Shown: positions 1 to 8,146 of the stretch, piece after piece
Layout of the letters: the number at the start of each line of letters is the position of its first letter
Numbering within the stretch: position 1 is the first letter of the stretch
Source: an uncultured Oscillospiraceae bacterium
GTDB taxonomy: Bacteria > Bacillota > Clostridia > Oscillospirales > Oscillospiraceae
Length of the DNA stretch: 58,299 bases
NCBI GenBank assembly: GCA_900754515.1
Contig: CAAEDD010000197.1
Span: 1 to 58,299, forward strand
Direction: 5' to 3'
Made by a program: the position numbers and the translations under genes
The notes under the pieces: generated by a model
The model's database searches: none
What the model saw: only the letters and a program-made list of their open reading frames with translations
What the model was told of the DNA's origin: nothing

Positions 1-15
1 GCAGCCTATAAAATT

Positions 16-45
16 GTGACGGCATGGAAAACTCCATGCCGTCAC
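16..45 (-). terminator. Terminator of the agrDB transcript
   Basis: A perfect 13-bp inverted repeat (16-28 with 33-45, 4-base loop). Read on the minus strand it is followed by CAATTTTAT, a short T-rich tail. It lies about 115 bases past the agrB stop, so it most likely ends the agrD-agrB message. Confidence 0.7.
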
Positions 46-161
46 GGTTTCGTACAGTTTATCTCTTCCTGAGCTACTTTTTAGATCAACGGCTCAACGG
101 CCATATCGAGGAAGACCATGGCAATGCCAACGGCAAACAGATTTTAGATCTGTTGATCCTG

Positions 162-746
162 TCAGCTATCCGGGTTTCTTTCGGCTGCTTTACCTGTAAT
201 CAATAAAAGGCATTCAAGAAACAGGCTGATCACACAAGGATAAAAAATCCTGTCCATGTCAAAAATAAGTCCGAGAATGGCGGCAGTAAAGATGATGAAT
301 GTAAATATTATAGATTTCTTTTTATATTCCTTTTTCTCCTCTTGCGTAAGCCGCTTTGCCTCAGTATCCAGAGGGCTCAACCATAAGATACATACGGCGC
401 TGAGAACAAGCATGACTAACGGCAGTGCCACACTGGAAAAAGCCATAAACAGTTTTATGCACACAACAGCAAGCAGCATCGCCAGCGAAGTGCACAGAGT
501 GCAAGTGCTTTCCTTTGAAGCATGTACTCCACCGGCATATCCCCTTATCAGGGAAAAAGCGACATAAAACAGTATGCTCTCAACTGCAACGCCCAACAAT
601 ATGCCGTAAAAGGCCGCAAGCAGGAGGAAAAAGATTTGAGAAAAGAGCATGAAAAAGCCGTAGATATATACTTCTCTGTCATCCTGCGTAATACTGCCGT
701 GAGGGAAAAGTGAATCTACGGCTTTTTCTGAGAGCCGGGAAATCAT
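162..746 (-). CDS. agrB: AgrB-like autoinducer-processing membrane protease
   Basis: This 194-residue polytopic membrane protein matches the accessory gene regulator B family, which cleaves the AgrD precursor and forms the thiolactone ring of the signal peptide. The diagnostic segment RGYAGGVHA followed by STC places His75 and Cys82 seven residues apart, the spacing of the AgrB catalytic His/Cys pair. About five hydrophobic segments are visible, with a basic loop (KKEYKKK) near residue 140. The start ATG overlaps the agrD stop as ATGA, so translation is coupled to the precursor gene. The cognate sensor and regulator are encoded divergently at 1528-3521. Confidence 0.93.
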   Translation of the reverse strand: MISRLSEKAVDSLFPHGSITQDDREVYIYGFFMLFSQIFFLLLAAFYGILLGVAVESILFYVAFSLIRGYAGGVHASKESTCTLCTSLAMLLAVVCIKLFMAFSSVALPLVMLVLSAVCILWLSPLDTEAKRLTQEEKKEYKKKSIIFTFIIFTAAILGLIFDMDRIFYPCVISLFLECLLLITGKAAERNPDS

Positions 747-892
747 TTCTGGTGGTTCTTGAAACGGCTGAGGCTTGCGGGCGCTTTGGGCTGATAAATG
801 GCATAGCAGGTTGTTCTATTCGCGTCACGCTTCAAAGCGCTCTCAGCAGCAGCTTTTGCTGCCTTTGCGGCAAACATTTTTACGTTCTTCAT
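743..892 (-). CDS. agrD: AgrD-like cyclic lactone autoinducer precursor (49 aa)
   Basis: This short ORF encodes 49 residues with the three-part AgrD layout. There is an Ala/Lys-rich amphipathic leader (about residues 3-22), then a core NRTTCYAIYQPKAP with Cys29, then a basic tail (RFKNHQK). The C-x4-QPK-x-P pattern is typical of clostridial AgrD. By analogy the thiolactone ring would join Cys29 to Tyr33 (C-Y-A-I-Y), with AgrB cutting before Gln34; the exocyclic N-terminal tail cannot be read from sequence. An AGGAGGTGAG ribosome binding site ends 4 bases before the ATG. The stop overlaps the agrB start by 4 bases. Confidence 0.9.
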   Translation of the reverse strand: MKNVKMFAAKAAKAAAESALKRDANRTTCYAIYQPKAPASLSRFKNHQK

Positions 893-914
893 CTATCTCA
901 CCTCCTCGGCCAGA

Positions 915-983
915 AGTTTACCATAATCCGGGTTAAATTCAATGTACTTTGCAAAAATGCAGAAAAAAACTGTAAAAATGCGG
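915..983 (-). promoter_or_regulatory. agrDB promoter with candidate LytTR direct repeats
   Basis: On the minus strand a -35-like TTGAAT (937-942) and -10-like TAAACT (915-920) are 16 bases apart, just upstream of agrD. Immediately upstream, the plus strand has AAAAATGCAG (953-962) and AAAAATGCGG (974-983), a direct repeat with a 21-base period (two helical turns). The minus strand here contains ACAGTTTTT, resembling AgrA half-sites. LytTR regulators bind such helically phased repeats next to -35 elements, so the gene-1528 regulator is the likely activator. The predicted leader is very short, so the exact promoter is tentative. Confidence 0.5.
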
Positions 984-1035
984 AAATTCATTGTTTGATA
1001 GATATGTAAATTTTTCTACGGATTATTAATTGTCT

Positions 1036-1052
1036 TATAGATATAATCTATA
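1036..1052. promoter_or_regulatory. Palindromic operator over a -10 element upstream of the XRE gene
   Basis: Arms TATAGAT (1036-1042) and ATCTATA (1046-1052) are perfect inverted repeats with a 3-base spacer. The centre contains TATAAT (1042-1047), a consensus -10 on the plus strand; no good -35 is visible 17 bases upstream. A related half-site GATAGATATG lies at 997-1006. The position suits autoregulation by the XRE protein encoded at 1111. Confidence 0.45.
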
Positions 1053-1110
1053 TCACTTTGTTTATTTTGCAAAATTTGGATGATAACATACCCCCAAGTG
1101 GTGATGTTGA

Positions 1111-1434
1111 ATGAAATTGGACAAGAAGCTTATCGGCACACGGATCATGCAGCGGCGCAAGGCCTGCGGCTATACACAGGAGCAGCTGGCCGAGCTTGTG
1201 GGGTTATCCAAAAATCATATTTCCAGCGTTGAAAGAGGTGTCAGCGTACCTACTACTCAGTTCATTTTCAAGATATGTGAGATACTGGGTGAAACTCCGG
1301 ATTACTATCTCATAGGCAAGGCAACGGATAAGACCGACGAAATTACAGACATGATAAAAAGTCTGCCCCCCGATGCCCAGAAAATTGCCGGAAAATTGAT
1401 AGAAACTTATATAGACACCATCCGCAGTATTTGA
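1111..1434 (+). CDS. XRE-family helix-turn-helix regulator
   Basis: This 107-residue protein has a Cro/cI-type helix-turn-helix at about residues 8-65 (GYTQEQLAELVGLSKNHISS is the classic turn, with IGTRIMQRRKACG before it). A short C-terminal helical tail (about 70-105) may mediate dimerisation. It is the first gene divergent from agrDB and is followed by its own terminator, so it is transcribed apart from the downstream two-component genes. A role in controlling the agr locus or itself is inferred from position only. Confidence 0.85.
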   Translation: MKLDKKLIGTRIMQRRKACGYTQEQLAELVGLSKNHISSVERGVSVPTTQFIFKICEILGETPDYYLIGKATDKTDEITDMIKSLPPDAQKIAGKLIETYIDTIRSI

Positions 1435-1456
1435 CGGTGTTTGTCCAAAATGTTAG

Positions 1457-1502
1457 AATGAGAGCGCAGGAAAAGCAAATATCCGTGCGCTCTCATTTTT
1501 TA
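1457..1502 (+). terminator. Rho-independent terminator after the XRE gene
   Basis: A 12-bp perfect stem (1457-1468 with 1486-1497) ends in a run of T. It separates the XRE gene from the response regulator at 1528. Confidence 0.85.
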
Positions 1503-1527
1503 TTTATAAATAGTTGGGGGGGATAAT

Positions 1528-2226
1528 ATGAGGATACTTATTTGCGACGATGAACCCTGCTATCTTGAGGAGCTGTATACCCACGTAAGGGAATATATGA
1601 AAAACCGCTTTATAGACTGCGAGATAGTAAAGACTACAGATCCTATGAGCGTTGCGGAGAGTGATGACAGGTTCGACCTGGCATTTCTGGACATACAGAT
1701 GAGCCGTCTTGACGGAATATCTCTGGCCAGGGAACTCAGGCGACGCAACAGCAAGCTTGCACTGTTCTTTGTCACTAATTATGATGAATACCAGGACGAT
1801 GCCATGGATCTCCGGGCCTTCCGGTATTTTGAAAAACCATTTAATGTAAACCGCCTGTATGCGGGGCTCGATAAGGCAATGGAATACATAGACGGGGCAT
1901 ATGTAGACATATTTATGAGCAGCAACGGCACCCAGCGCCGCATACTGGTTGACGACATCATGTATGTCATGCGGGATAACCGCCATGTGGTGATGGTCAC
2001 AGTCCACGGTAGTTTTATAACAAGGGAGAGTTTTGACGGCTGGTGCAGCAGGCTGCCGGCTCTGTTTTTCTATCAGGTGCACAACTCTTTTCTGGTAAAC
2101 CTGCATTATGTGATGACATACTCTTACTCCGAACTTGTCCTGACGGACGAAACACGGATATCCATAGCTTCCCGCAAGCAGGCAGCCTTTCGGAAATACT
2201 GGTTTGAGTATTTAAGGAGGAGATAG
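1528..2226 (+). CDS. LytTR-family response regulator (AgrA-like)
   Basis: This 232-residue protein has an N-terminal receiver domain (about 1-120; acidic pocket CDDEP at 7-10, phospho-acceptor Asp55 in AFLDIQM, conserved Lys in FEKPF) and a C-terminal LytTR DNA-binding domain (about 135-230, with FYQVHNSFLVNL typical). This is the AgrA/ComE architecture. A G-rich ribosome binding site (GGGGGG) precedes the ATG by 7 bases. The gene is followed 2 bases later by its sensor kinase. It probably activates agrDB through the repeats at 953-983. Confidence 0.92.
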   Translation: MRILICDDEPCYLEELYTHVREYMKNRFIDCEIVKTTDPMSVAESDDRFDLAFLDIQMSRLDGISLARELRRRNSKLALFFVTNYDEYQDDAMDLRAFRYFEKPFNVNRLYAGLDKAMEYIDGAYVDIFMSSNGTQRRILVDDIMYVMRDNRHVVMVTVHGSFITRESFDGWCSRLPALFFYQVHNSFLVNLHYVMTYSYSELVLTDETRISIASRKQAAFRKYWFEYLRRR

Positions 2227-2228
2227 GC

Positions 2229-3521
2229 GTGCTGAGTTTTGTATCCTCTTCTCTTGTATACTTTTTTGAAATGCTTATCTCATATATTGTGTTTTTGTCA
2301 ATATGGGAGAAGAAACACGGCACGCTAATTATACTTATAGTAGGCTTTGCTATTTATGAGTGCGGAGCAGTTATTAATCTTATTGGAGCGAACACAATAT
2401 GGATTAATTCATTGTTTTTTATTTTATCTACCTTTATTTTTGCAGTCTCATGCTTTCATATTTCATACCGGGAAGCAGCCGTATATACAATACTCATGAA
2501 CATTTTTGTAGCTGCTTTTGAGTTTGCCACAATATTTGCTGTGTCTGCATTATCTGGCGCCTCAATTACCGGTTACAATTATGATCAATCATTGTTGCTG
2601 ATGGAAGCGTCAATCAGCAAAACCCTATACCTGATTTCCTGCATTATTCTTGTCCGTCTGCGCCGCCGCGGCACATCACTTGACAAGGTTCCACGGAGCT
2701 TCTATTTTTTCCCGATTTGTATTCTCTTTTCTCTGGTGTCCTTCTGGTATATAAGTGCCCACGAGTCCCTGAACCATTTCGATCAGATACTGCTCTCAGT
2801 TACCAGCATCGTGCTTTTCGGGGCCACGGTTCTGCTGTTTATCTCCTATCAGCACGGCATTAAAAGGGACATAGAATATCTTCAGATAAAAAGCGAGAAT
2901 GACCGGCTTCAGCTGGAGAAAGCATACTACGATATTCTTGAGCGGCAAAACCAGCAGCTGATGATATACAGTCATGATACCAAAAACCATCTGGCTGCCA
3001 TACGAAGTCTCAGCACCGACCCGGGCATAAATGCCTACATACAAAAATTGCTGGACCAGCTGAGCAGCTATACCAATAGCTGTCACAGCGGCAACAAAAT
3101 ACTGGACGTAATAATCAACAAATACGTAACCGAATGTGAGCTTCGCGGCGTAGCCTTTGATTATGACATCAAGTCATGCAATCTGGGCAGTGTGGAGGAT
3201 ACAGATCTTGTATCAATTCTCGGGAACCTGATGGATAACGCCCTCACAGCCGCTGAGAAGTCCCGCGAGAAACATATATTATTGGAGACCACTGTCAGGA
3301 ATTCCTACAGCGTTATAATTATAAGCAACAGCTGTGACCAGAGGCCGGAAGCCAGAGAGGCGCATCTGCTGACCACAAAAGAAGAAAAGCATCTGCATGG
3401 CTTCGGTCTGAAGAGCGTTAAAAAAACCCTGAAGAAATATCAGGGAGACTATAGCTGGGACTATTATGAAAGCAGGCATGTCTTTGTTGTCACCGTGATG
3501 ATAGGCAACGCCGGCAGATGA
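2229..3521 (+). CDS. GHKL sensor histidine kinase (AgrC/ComD-like)
   Basis: This 430-residue sensor has six or so transmembrane helices (about residues 5-205), a coiled linker, and a C-terminal kinase core. Visible motifs are the H-box YSHDTKNHL (His249), the N-box NLMDNALTAAE (about 333-343) and the G-box HGFGLKSVKKT. The absent canonical DHp and the GHKL-type ATPase place it with the AgrC/ComD peptide-pheromone receptors. The start is a GTG with AAGGAGGAG just upstream, inside the end of the regulator gene, so the two are translationally coupled. Its ligand is probably the AgrD-derived cyclic peptide. Confidence 0.92.
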   Translation: MLSFVSSSLVYFFEMLISYIVFLSIWEKKHGTLIILIVGFAIYECGAVINLIGANTIWINSLFFILSTFIFAVSCFHISYREAAVYTILMNIFVAAFEFATIFAVSALSGASITGYNYDQSLLLMEASISKTLYLISCIILVRLRRRGTSLDKVPRSFYFFPICILFSLVSFWYISAHESLNHFDQILLSVTSIVLFGATVLLFISYQHGIKRDIEYLQIKSENDRLQLEKAYYDILERQNQQLMIYSHDTKNHLAAIRSLSTDPGINAYIQKLLDQLSSYTNSCHSGNKILDVIINKYVTECELRGVAFDYDIKSCNLGSVEDTDLVSILGNLMDNALTAAEKSREKHILLETTVRNSYSVIIISNSCDQRPEAREAHLLTTKEEKHLHGFGLKSVKKTLKKYQGDYSWDYYESRHVFVVTVMIGNAGR

Positions 3522-3573
3522 GCGGCTTTTTCTTCTCTCTGCGGACAACCGGACAGTTCAATATATGAGATGT

Positions 3574-3617
3574 CCCGGGGCCGGGGAGAGCTAACTGCTC
3601 CCCGGCCCCGGGGCTTT
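3574..3617. terminator. GC-rich bidirectional terminator
   Basis: A perfect 15-bp GC-only-rich stem (3574-3588 with 3598-3612) with a 9-base loop and a short T-containing tail. It lies between convergent genes (kinase ending 3521, minus-strand gene ending 3776). The remaining 3618-3775 shows no gene or structure I can support. Confidence 0.7.
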
Positions 3618-3775
3618 CCACATACTTTTACTGGCCCTTCCCAAATCCGGGAAGTTCAGCGCAAATCAAGACAGCTCCGGGCATCTAATACAAACACACC
3701 CTTACTTCCATGCAGGCCAGTGCCGCTGATCAGTCCAAGCATTAAATTATAATTTCTCTGAAGCTCAGGATAAAT

Positions 3776-4405
3776 TCAAAGCTTTTCCGATAACTCCCTG
3801 AGCAGTCTCTCGGCTTTATCCGTATTGAATATACCGCAGGCACAGGGTTCAGACAGCTTTACTGCCGCTTTTCTCGGCGTAGTAATACCCTTGCGGATAT
3901 CTTCAATCATCTTATTGACCAGATTTGCAGATACCATGGCATGGCCGCACATGGTGGTAATCTCAAGCACACTTTCCGGCGGCAGTTTCGACGTGTCTCC
4001 CCATATGCCAAGGGTCAGGTCCACACTGTGCCGCTGAATTCCAGAACTTTTGGCACAGCAGTCCACATCATCCACCAGTCCGGATACTACCACAGAATAC
4101 CCATAGTCAGCCTCTTTGAGGGCCTTCATAACTTCGATAAGGGTATCCCTGTCTTTGTACACCGCATGGAGCATGGGTGCATCCTCAGACACATTTTCCA
4201 TTAGTTCCTCAAAACTGTTGGTGACAAGAGTGCCTATCTTCAGTCCGCCCATATTTACCGGATTAAAGGAATACAGCAACTTCATATACTTTCTGTACAC
4301 GTTTACGCAGTCTTGATTGTTAATGCCTCTGGCCGGCATTATAAGTACCACGTAGTCATCCGTTTTCCCTGACTCTGTTTTTATGCGATGAAGGGTATGC
4401 GACAT
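3776..4405 (-). CDS. Conserved protein of unknown function, MSHTLHR type (copy 1)
   Basis: I do not recognise a named family. The 209-residue soluble protein starts MSHTLHR, exactly like its paralogue at 19413-20045, and aligns with it along the whole length. Shared features are a VVSGL-x-D segment followed by a CC pair, LG-W-G, TTMCGH-x-M near residue 153, and C-x-C-x-IFNT near the C-terminus. The conserved Cys and His residues could bind metal or an Fe-S cluster. Its ATG overlaps the stop of the ferredoxin-domain gene upstream (TAATG), so the two are coupled. It is the last gene of the catabolic locus. Confidence 0.8.
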   Translation of the reverse strand: MSHTLHRIKTESGKTDDYVVLIMPARGINNQDCVNVYRKYMKLLYSFNPVNMGGLKIGTLVTNSFEELMENVSEDAPMLHAVYKDRDTLIEVMKALKEADYGYSVVVSGLVDDVDCCAKSSGIQRHSVDLTLGIWGDTSKLPPESVLEITTMCGHAMVSANLVNKMIEDIRKGITTPRKAAVKLSEPCACGIFNTDKAERLLRELSEKL

Positions 4406-5154
4406 TAAACTCCCTCCTTTACTCTTTCCTCATATCTGGGCCTTCCCAGTCCCAAATTCGTCTTTGCAGAGGTTCTGTCTACATTGATACCCAGCTCATC
4501 CACAATAGCCCTAGCGGGTATGGTATCCGTATCCTCGTCAACACGGCAGATTATGCACAGACTGAATACCGTGTTTACTTCATGTGACACCTTTTCGAGA
4601 GCTTCCAACACGGCTCTTATTCTGTCGGTGGGACAGGTAAACTCTATAATACCAGACAGTATGCGTTCGCCCAGCACCGATGGATCCAACTTTCCCGTCT
4701 TTTTATCTACGATTAGGGATGTGACAGGGTTGTTCTCCTCAAATTTCAAAGCAAAGGGAGCAACTGCCATTGCCACCTTTTCCAGATCCGCAAAGGAAGA
4801 TGTCACGCTGGGCCTACCCATCTCTACTGCAAAAGACACGTAGTCCAAGCTATGTACTACACCGGTCACGTCGTTTGTCTTGACCTCCTCAGTGCCACGT
4901 CCCATATGTTTTTGAACAGTATTCTCATGCTTTCCAAAAGGATCGCTGAAAGCCTGTCTGTACACTCTTGGGGGTGACAGCTTGACATTATATATGGCGT
5001 CTCTGGGACATTTGGCACAGGTTCTGCATACACCGCACTCCACACACAGCTCCAGCTCAATGGTAATAGCCCCATCTTTTTCCTTTATCGCTCCGCAGGG
5101 ACAATACGGTATGCATTTTCTGCATCTAATGCATTTGCTCTCGTCTATATACAT
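4405..5154 (-). CDS. Two-cluster ferredoxin-domain protein with unknown C-terminal domain (copy 1)
   Basis: Residues 1-60 form a bacterial-type 2[4Fe-4S] ferredoxin domain: CIRCRKCIPYC and CVECGVCRTC, the second with an inserted residue pattern before KCPRDAI. The remaining about 190 residues contain GRGTEEVKTNDVTG and EMGRP-x-V-x-T-S-F and end in NLGLGRPR. The same pattern recurs in the paralogue at 20050-20760. I do not know this C-terminal domain. It immediately follows the oxidoreductase beta subunit gene (gap 23) and has AGGAG before the ATG. A role as electron carrier or regulatory subunit for the oxidoreductase is inference. Confidence 0.82.
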   Translation of the reverse strand: MYIDESKCIRCRKCIPYCPCGAIKEKDGAITIELELCVECGVCRTCAKCPRDAIYNVKLSPPRVYRQAFSDPFGKHENTVQKHMGRGTEEVKTNDVTGVVHSLDYVSFAVEMGRPSVTSSFADLEKVAMAVAPFALKFEENNPVTSLIVDKKTGKLDPSVLGERILSGIIEFTCPTDRIRAVLEALEKVSHEVNTVFSLCIICRVDEDTDTIPARAIVDELGINVDRTSAKTNLGLGRPRYEERVKEGV

Positions 5155-5177
5155 CCTGTTCTCCTATACCTAGTAGT

Positions 5178-6080
5178 TTATTTGCATATGGCTTTTAGGA
5201 CAGCGTAACGCTCATCCACCTGCCGCTGGATATCGTCCAGCTGCTTACGGCTGAGTTTTCTGAACTTTCCAATGTCGGTTGTAAACTCCTGTACCGATAT
5301 GGGCGCATTGTTTATATAATTGAGTTTAAAGCCATCACTGTCTTTTTCCCATAGCGGGAACATATTTGATCTTACAGCCTTCTTGGATATCTGTATTGTT
5401 TGATCCTGCGGAAAGCTCCAGCCGGTCGGGCAGGGGCTGAACACGTGGAGATAAGCAAAACCCCGCTTGCTGGCCGCCAGTCCTTTCTGCACTTTCTCTA
5501 CAAAGTCTTTCATATATCCAGGCGTAGCCGCAGCACAGTATTCGATGCCATGCATAGCCATAATCAACGGCAGATATTTCTGCCCCTGCTGCTTTCCTGA
5601 GATACGGCTGCCCAGAGGAGTGGTGGAGGTTCGGGACCCCTCTGTAGTGGTGGAGCTGCGCTGATAACCGGTGTTCATGTAACCTTCGTTGTCATAGCAG
5701 ACATACAGCATTTTTTCTCCTCGCTCAGCTGCTCCGGACAGGCTTTGGAAACCGCAATCGGCAGTGGCCCCGTCTCCGGCAACCGCAACAATATTTACAT
5801 CCCCCCGGCCATAACGTTCATATATATGGCTTATCCCAGTCATAAAGGATGCAGTATTATCCAGCAACGGAATATGTACAGGTATTTTCATTCCGCTATC
5901 GTAGCTCCATCCCACGACTCCACTACCTGCCATACAGCCTGGGGGTACACAGACAATAGTATTCTCGCCCGCTATTTGCAGCACTCTGCGTAAAACCAGT
6001 TCTCCTCCGCAGCCCTGACATGCAGATATGCCCGGTGATACCATGTCAGCACGGTCTCTTATTATATCGATGTAACTCAT
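5178..6080 (-). CDS. 2-oxoacid:ferredoxin oxidoreductase, beta (TPP-binding) subunit
   Basis: This 300-residue protein is the thiamine diphosphate-binding subunit of a four-subunit pyruvate/2-oxoacid:ferredoxin oxidoreductase (PorB type). It has the cluster-associated CQGCGGEL near residue 20, VAVAGDGATADCG (GDG TPP/Mg motif) near 105, and YDNEGYMNTG, the conserved Asn-Glu segment. The complex converts a 2-oxoacid, CoA and oxidised ferredoxin to acyl-CoA, CO2 and reduced ferredoxin. It follows the alpha gene after 1 base. The substrate (pyruvate or a branched or aromatic oxoacid) cannot be read from sequence. Confidence 0.92.
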   Translation of the reverse strand: MSYIDIIRDRADMVSPGISACQGCGGELVLRRVLQIAGENTIVCVPPGCMAGSGVVGWSYDSGMKIPVHIPLLDNTASFMTGISHIYERYGRGDVNIVAVAGDGATADCGFQSLSGAAERGEKMLYVCYDNEGYMNTGYQRSSTTTEGSRTSTTPLGSRISGKQQGQKYLPLIMAMHGIEYCAAATPGYMKDFVEKVQKGLAASKRGFAYLHVFSPCPTGWSFPQDQTIQISKKAVRSNMFPLWEKDSDGFKLNYINNAPISVQEFTTDIGKFRKLSRKQLDDIQRQVDERYAVLKAICK

Positions 6081-6081
6081 T

Positions 6082-7275
6082 TTACGCCCCTTCCTGCTCT
6101 TTCATTAGCCAGCGTGTCTCCTTCTCACCTGGAAAACCTTTAACGCTGTCCAGATACATGAGAGTATCCGTCAGATCTTTTACGGATATGTCTGCTCCGC
6201 CTAGGCCGCCGATAGTTGAAAAGCTGGCCTGCTTCTCTCCCAGACTTGAAATGGCCGACAAAGTCTCCACATACATGGATCCCTTTCCCCAGCCAAAGCT
6301 GACACTGCGATCCACCACAGTAAAGGCTTTCTTTCCTCTCAGTACCTGAGCTATCCTCTCGCTGGGGAACGGGCGGTAGAAACGTATTCTTACAAGCCCT
6401 GCTTTCACGCCCTGTGCTCTGACAATATCAACAGCATCCTTTCCTGCTCCTGTCATACCGCCCATTGTAACAATAACTACCTCTGCGTCTTCGCAAAGGT
6501 ACTCCTCTATCATGCCGCCATAAGAGCGGCCGAACACTGAGGCAAATTTCCCGTCAACTTCGTCTATAACCTGTTTCGCCCTCTCCATGGCATTCAGGTG
6601 GCTTTTGCGGTAGTGCATCAGCAGTTCGCCCGGAGTCATCGGATCCAGAGCCAGAGGATGCCTTGGATCCAGAATCGCCTGGTGATAAATACCATGGGCA
6701 GGCAGAACGTCATCCACTTCCTCCTGATCCGGAATTACTACGCCGGATGTCAGGTGTGAGCTGTAGAAGCCGTCATAGCAGACATTTACAGGCAGGCATA
6801 CCTCCGGATGTTCCGCTATCATATAGCCCTGTATTATCATGTCAACGATCTCCTGATTGTCGTCGCAGAACATCTGTATCCAACCAGCCTCCCGTACGGA
6901 GATGGCATCCTGTTGGCCGCTCCAAATGGTCTCCGGTGAGGTCATCTCTCTCGTTGCTATAGCCATCACCATAGGCAGGCGCAGTGTAGACATACGAAAA
7001 TATGGCTCATACATCAGTGCAAGGCCCTGGGCGCTGGTGGCAGTAAACACCCTGCCCCCGGCAGCAGCCGCTCCCTGCACAACGCTCATCGCACTATGCT
7101 CCGACTCAACCTGAACCATTTCCGAGTCTATCTCACCATTGTGTACTTTCTCTGCCAGATACTCCACTACAGATGACTGAGGGGTGATTGGATATGCGGA
7201 AATGAGATCAATGCGGCACCTTGCCGCCGCTTCGGCAGCCGCATAGTTGCCTGTCAGCACTTTCAGGCTTCCCAT
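6082..7275 (-). CDS. 2-oxoacid:ferredoxin oxidoreductase, alpha subunit
   Basis: This 397-residue PorA-type subunit carries the pyrimidine-binding domain (AYPITPQSSVVEYLA near residue 30; VESEHSAMSVVQGAAAAG, with the catalytic Glu, near 57-74) and a C-terminal transketolase-C-like domain (VVIVTMGGMTGAGKDAV near 268). Length and motifs fit the separate alpha subunit of the four-subunit enzymes of anaerobes, not the single-chain PFOR. The gene order gamma-delta-alpha-beta (8089 to 5178, minus strand) is the classical POR operon order. Confidence 0.92.
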   Translation of the reverse strand: MGSLKVLTGNYAAAEAAARCRIDLISAYPITPQSSVVEYLAEKVHNGEIDSEMVQVESEHSAMSVVQGAAAAGGRVFTATSAQGLALMYEPYFRMSTLRLPMVMAIATREMTSPETIWSGQQDAISVREAGWIQMFCDDNQEIVDMIIQGYMIAEHPEVCLPVNVCYDGFYSSHLTSGVVIPDQEEVDDVLPAHGIYHQAILDPRHPLALDPMTPGELLMHYRKSHLNAMERAKQVIDEVDGKFASVFGRSYGGMIEEYLCEDAEVVIVTMGGMTGAGKDAVDIVRAQGVKAGLVRIRFYRPFPSERIAQVLRGKKAFTVVDRSVSFGWGKGSMYVETLSAISSLGEKQASFSTIGGLGGADISVKDLTDTLMYLDSVKGFPGEKETRWLMKEQEGA

Positions 7276-7278
7276 GAC

Positions 7279-7542
7279 TTATTTCTCCTCCTTTATCATT
7301 GAGATGGCCTTTCTGGGGCATTCAACCGCACAGATACCGCATCCTTTGCAGTATGTATAATCTATATAATATCCCTGCCCTTCAGAATAGCGGGGGGAAT
7401 TTACCGGGCAGTAACTCAGACATATGCCGCAATTTGTGCACTTAGTCTTGTCTATCACCGGTCTGTATACCCGCCAGCTCGCAGTGTCAAGGACATACAT
7501 TCCCCTATTTCCAACAGGGGTCACAAATTCACGATCATACAT
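7279..7542 (-). CDS. 2-oxoacid:ferredoxin oxidoreductase, delta (ferredoxin) subunit
   Basis: This 87-residue protein carries two [4Fe-4S] motifs, CTNCGICLSYCPVN and CKGCGICAVECPR, preceded by an N-terminal extension of about 35 residues. This is the PorD subunit that passes electrons from the TPP site to ferredoxin. Its start lies inside the end of the gamma gene (8-base overlap), and the alpha gene starts 3 bases after its stop. Confidence 0.92.
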   Translation of the reverse strand: MYDREFVTPVGNRGMYVLDTASWRVYRPVIDKTKCTNCGICLSYCPVNSPRYSEGQGYYIDYTYCKGCGICAVECPRKAISMIKEEK

Positions 7543-8089
7543 TTTCTTTCCCTCCCCTCAGATAATTAACACTTTCGTAGGCTCTCTGCGCTGCCAACCG
7601 GTTGTCAGTGCCGAATTTATTCTCTATCTCCTCAAATAGCAGCTCTCTGTCCACCAGTCCCACAGTTCTGGCAAAAGCCCCCAGCATGGCTGTATTTGGC
7701 AGATTTTTCCCTAAAATATCCTCCGCAATGCCGCTGGCATCCACTGTCGCTACTATTCCGGCGCAATCGGGAACCATAAGCTCTTCCAAATTATGTACGC
7801 TGTTTATCAGCACCATTCCGCCTTTCTTTAAGCCAGAATATGTCTCCTTCATACCAACCAAAGTATCGTCCATGATAACTATTATGTCCGGCTCGTATAT
7901 CTGGGTCTTACGTCTGATTTGAGTTTCGCTCAGGCGAAGATAGCCGTACACCGGTGACCCCTTTCTTTCTACGCCAAAAAACGGAATAAATTGGCCGTGT
8001 ATCCCGCCCATTACGGCAGCCTTCACGATCATCTGAGAGGCTTTGACAACTCCCTGCCCGCCTCTGCCGTGCAACCGGATTTCTTTCAT
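7535..8089 (-). CDS. 2-oxoacid:ferredoxin oxidoreductase, gamma subunit
   Basis: This 184-residue PorC-type subunit begins MKEIRLHGRGGQG, the family signature, and shows GMKETYSGLKKGGMVLIN further on. I chose the ATG at 8089 because AGGAG lies 6 bases upstream and the family starts here; an upstream in-frame ATG at 8125 would add 12 unusual residues. It is the first of the four subunit genes. Confidence 0.9.
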   Translation of the reverse strand: MKEIRLHGRGGQGVVKASQMIVKAAVMGGIHGQFIPFFGVERKGSPVYGYLRLSETQIRRKTQIYEPDIIVIMDDTLVGMKETYSGLKKGGMVLINSVHNLEELMVPDCAGIVATVDASGIAEDILGKNLPNTAMLGAFARTVGLVDRELLFEEIENKFGTDNRLAAQRAYESVNYLRGGKENV

Positions 8090-8146
8090 TGTCTTCTCCT
8101 TTATACCCTTTGTTAACGCAGCCAATTACATATAGTCTGCAATTAT

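Noticed and set aside
63..140. Short hydrophobic minus-strand frame (MVFLDMAVEPLI end) after agrB
   Set aside because: It is under 30 codons, has no ribosome binding site and its frame is open only because the stretch is short. It could be a gene remnant, but nothing confirms it.
3570..3752. 60-codon plus-strand frame after the agr sensor kinase gene
   Set aside because: It starts inside a strong terminator stem and encodes a Pro/Arg-rich chain without features.
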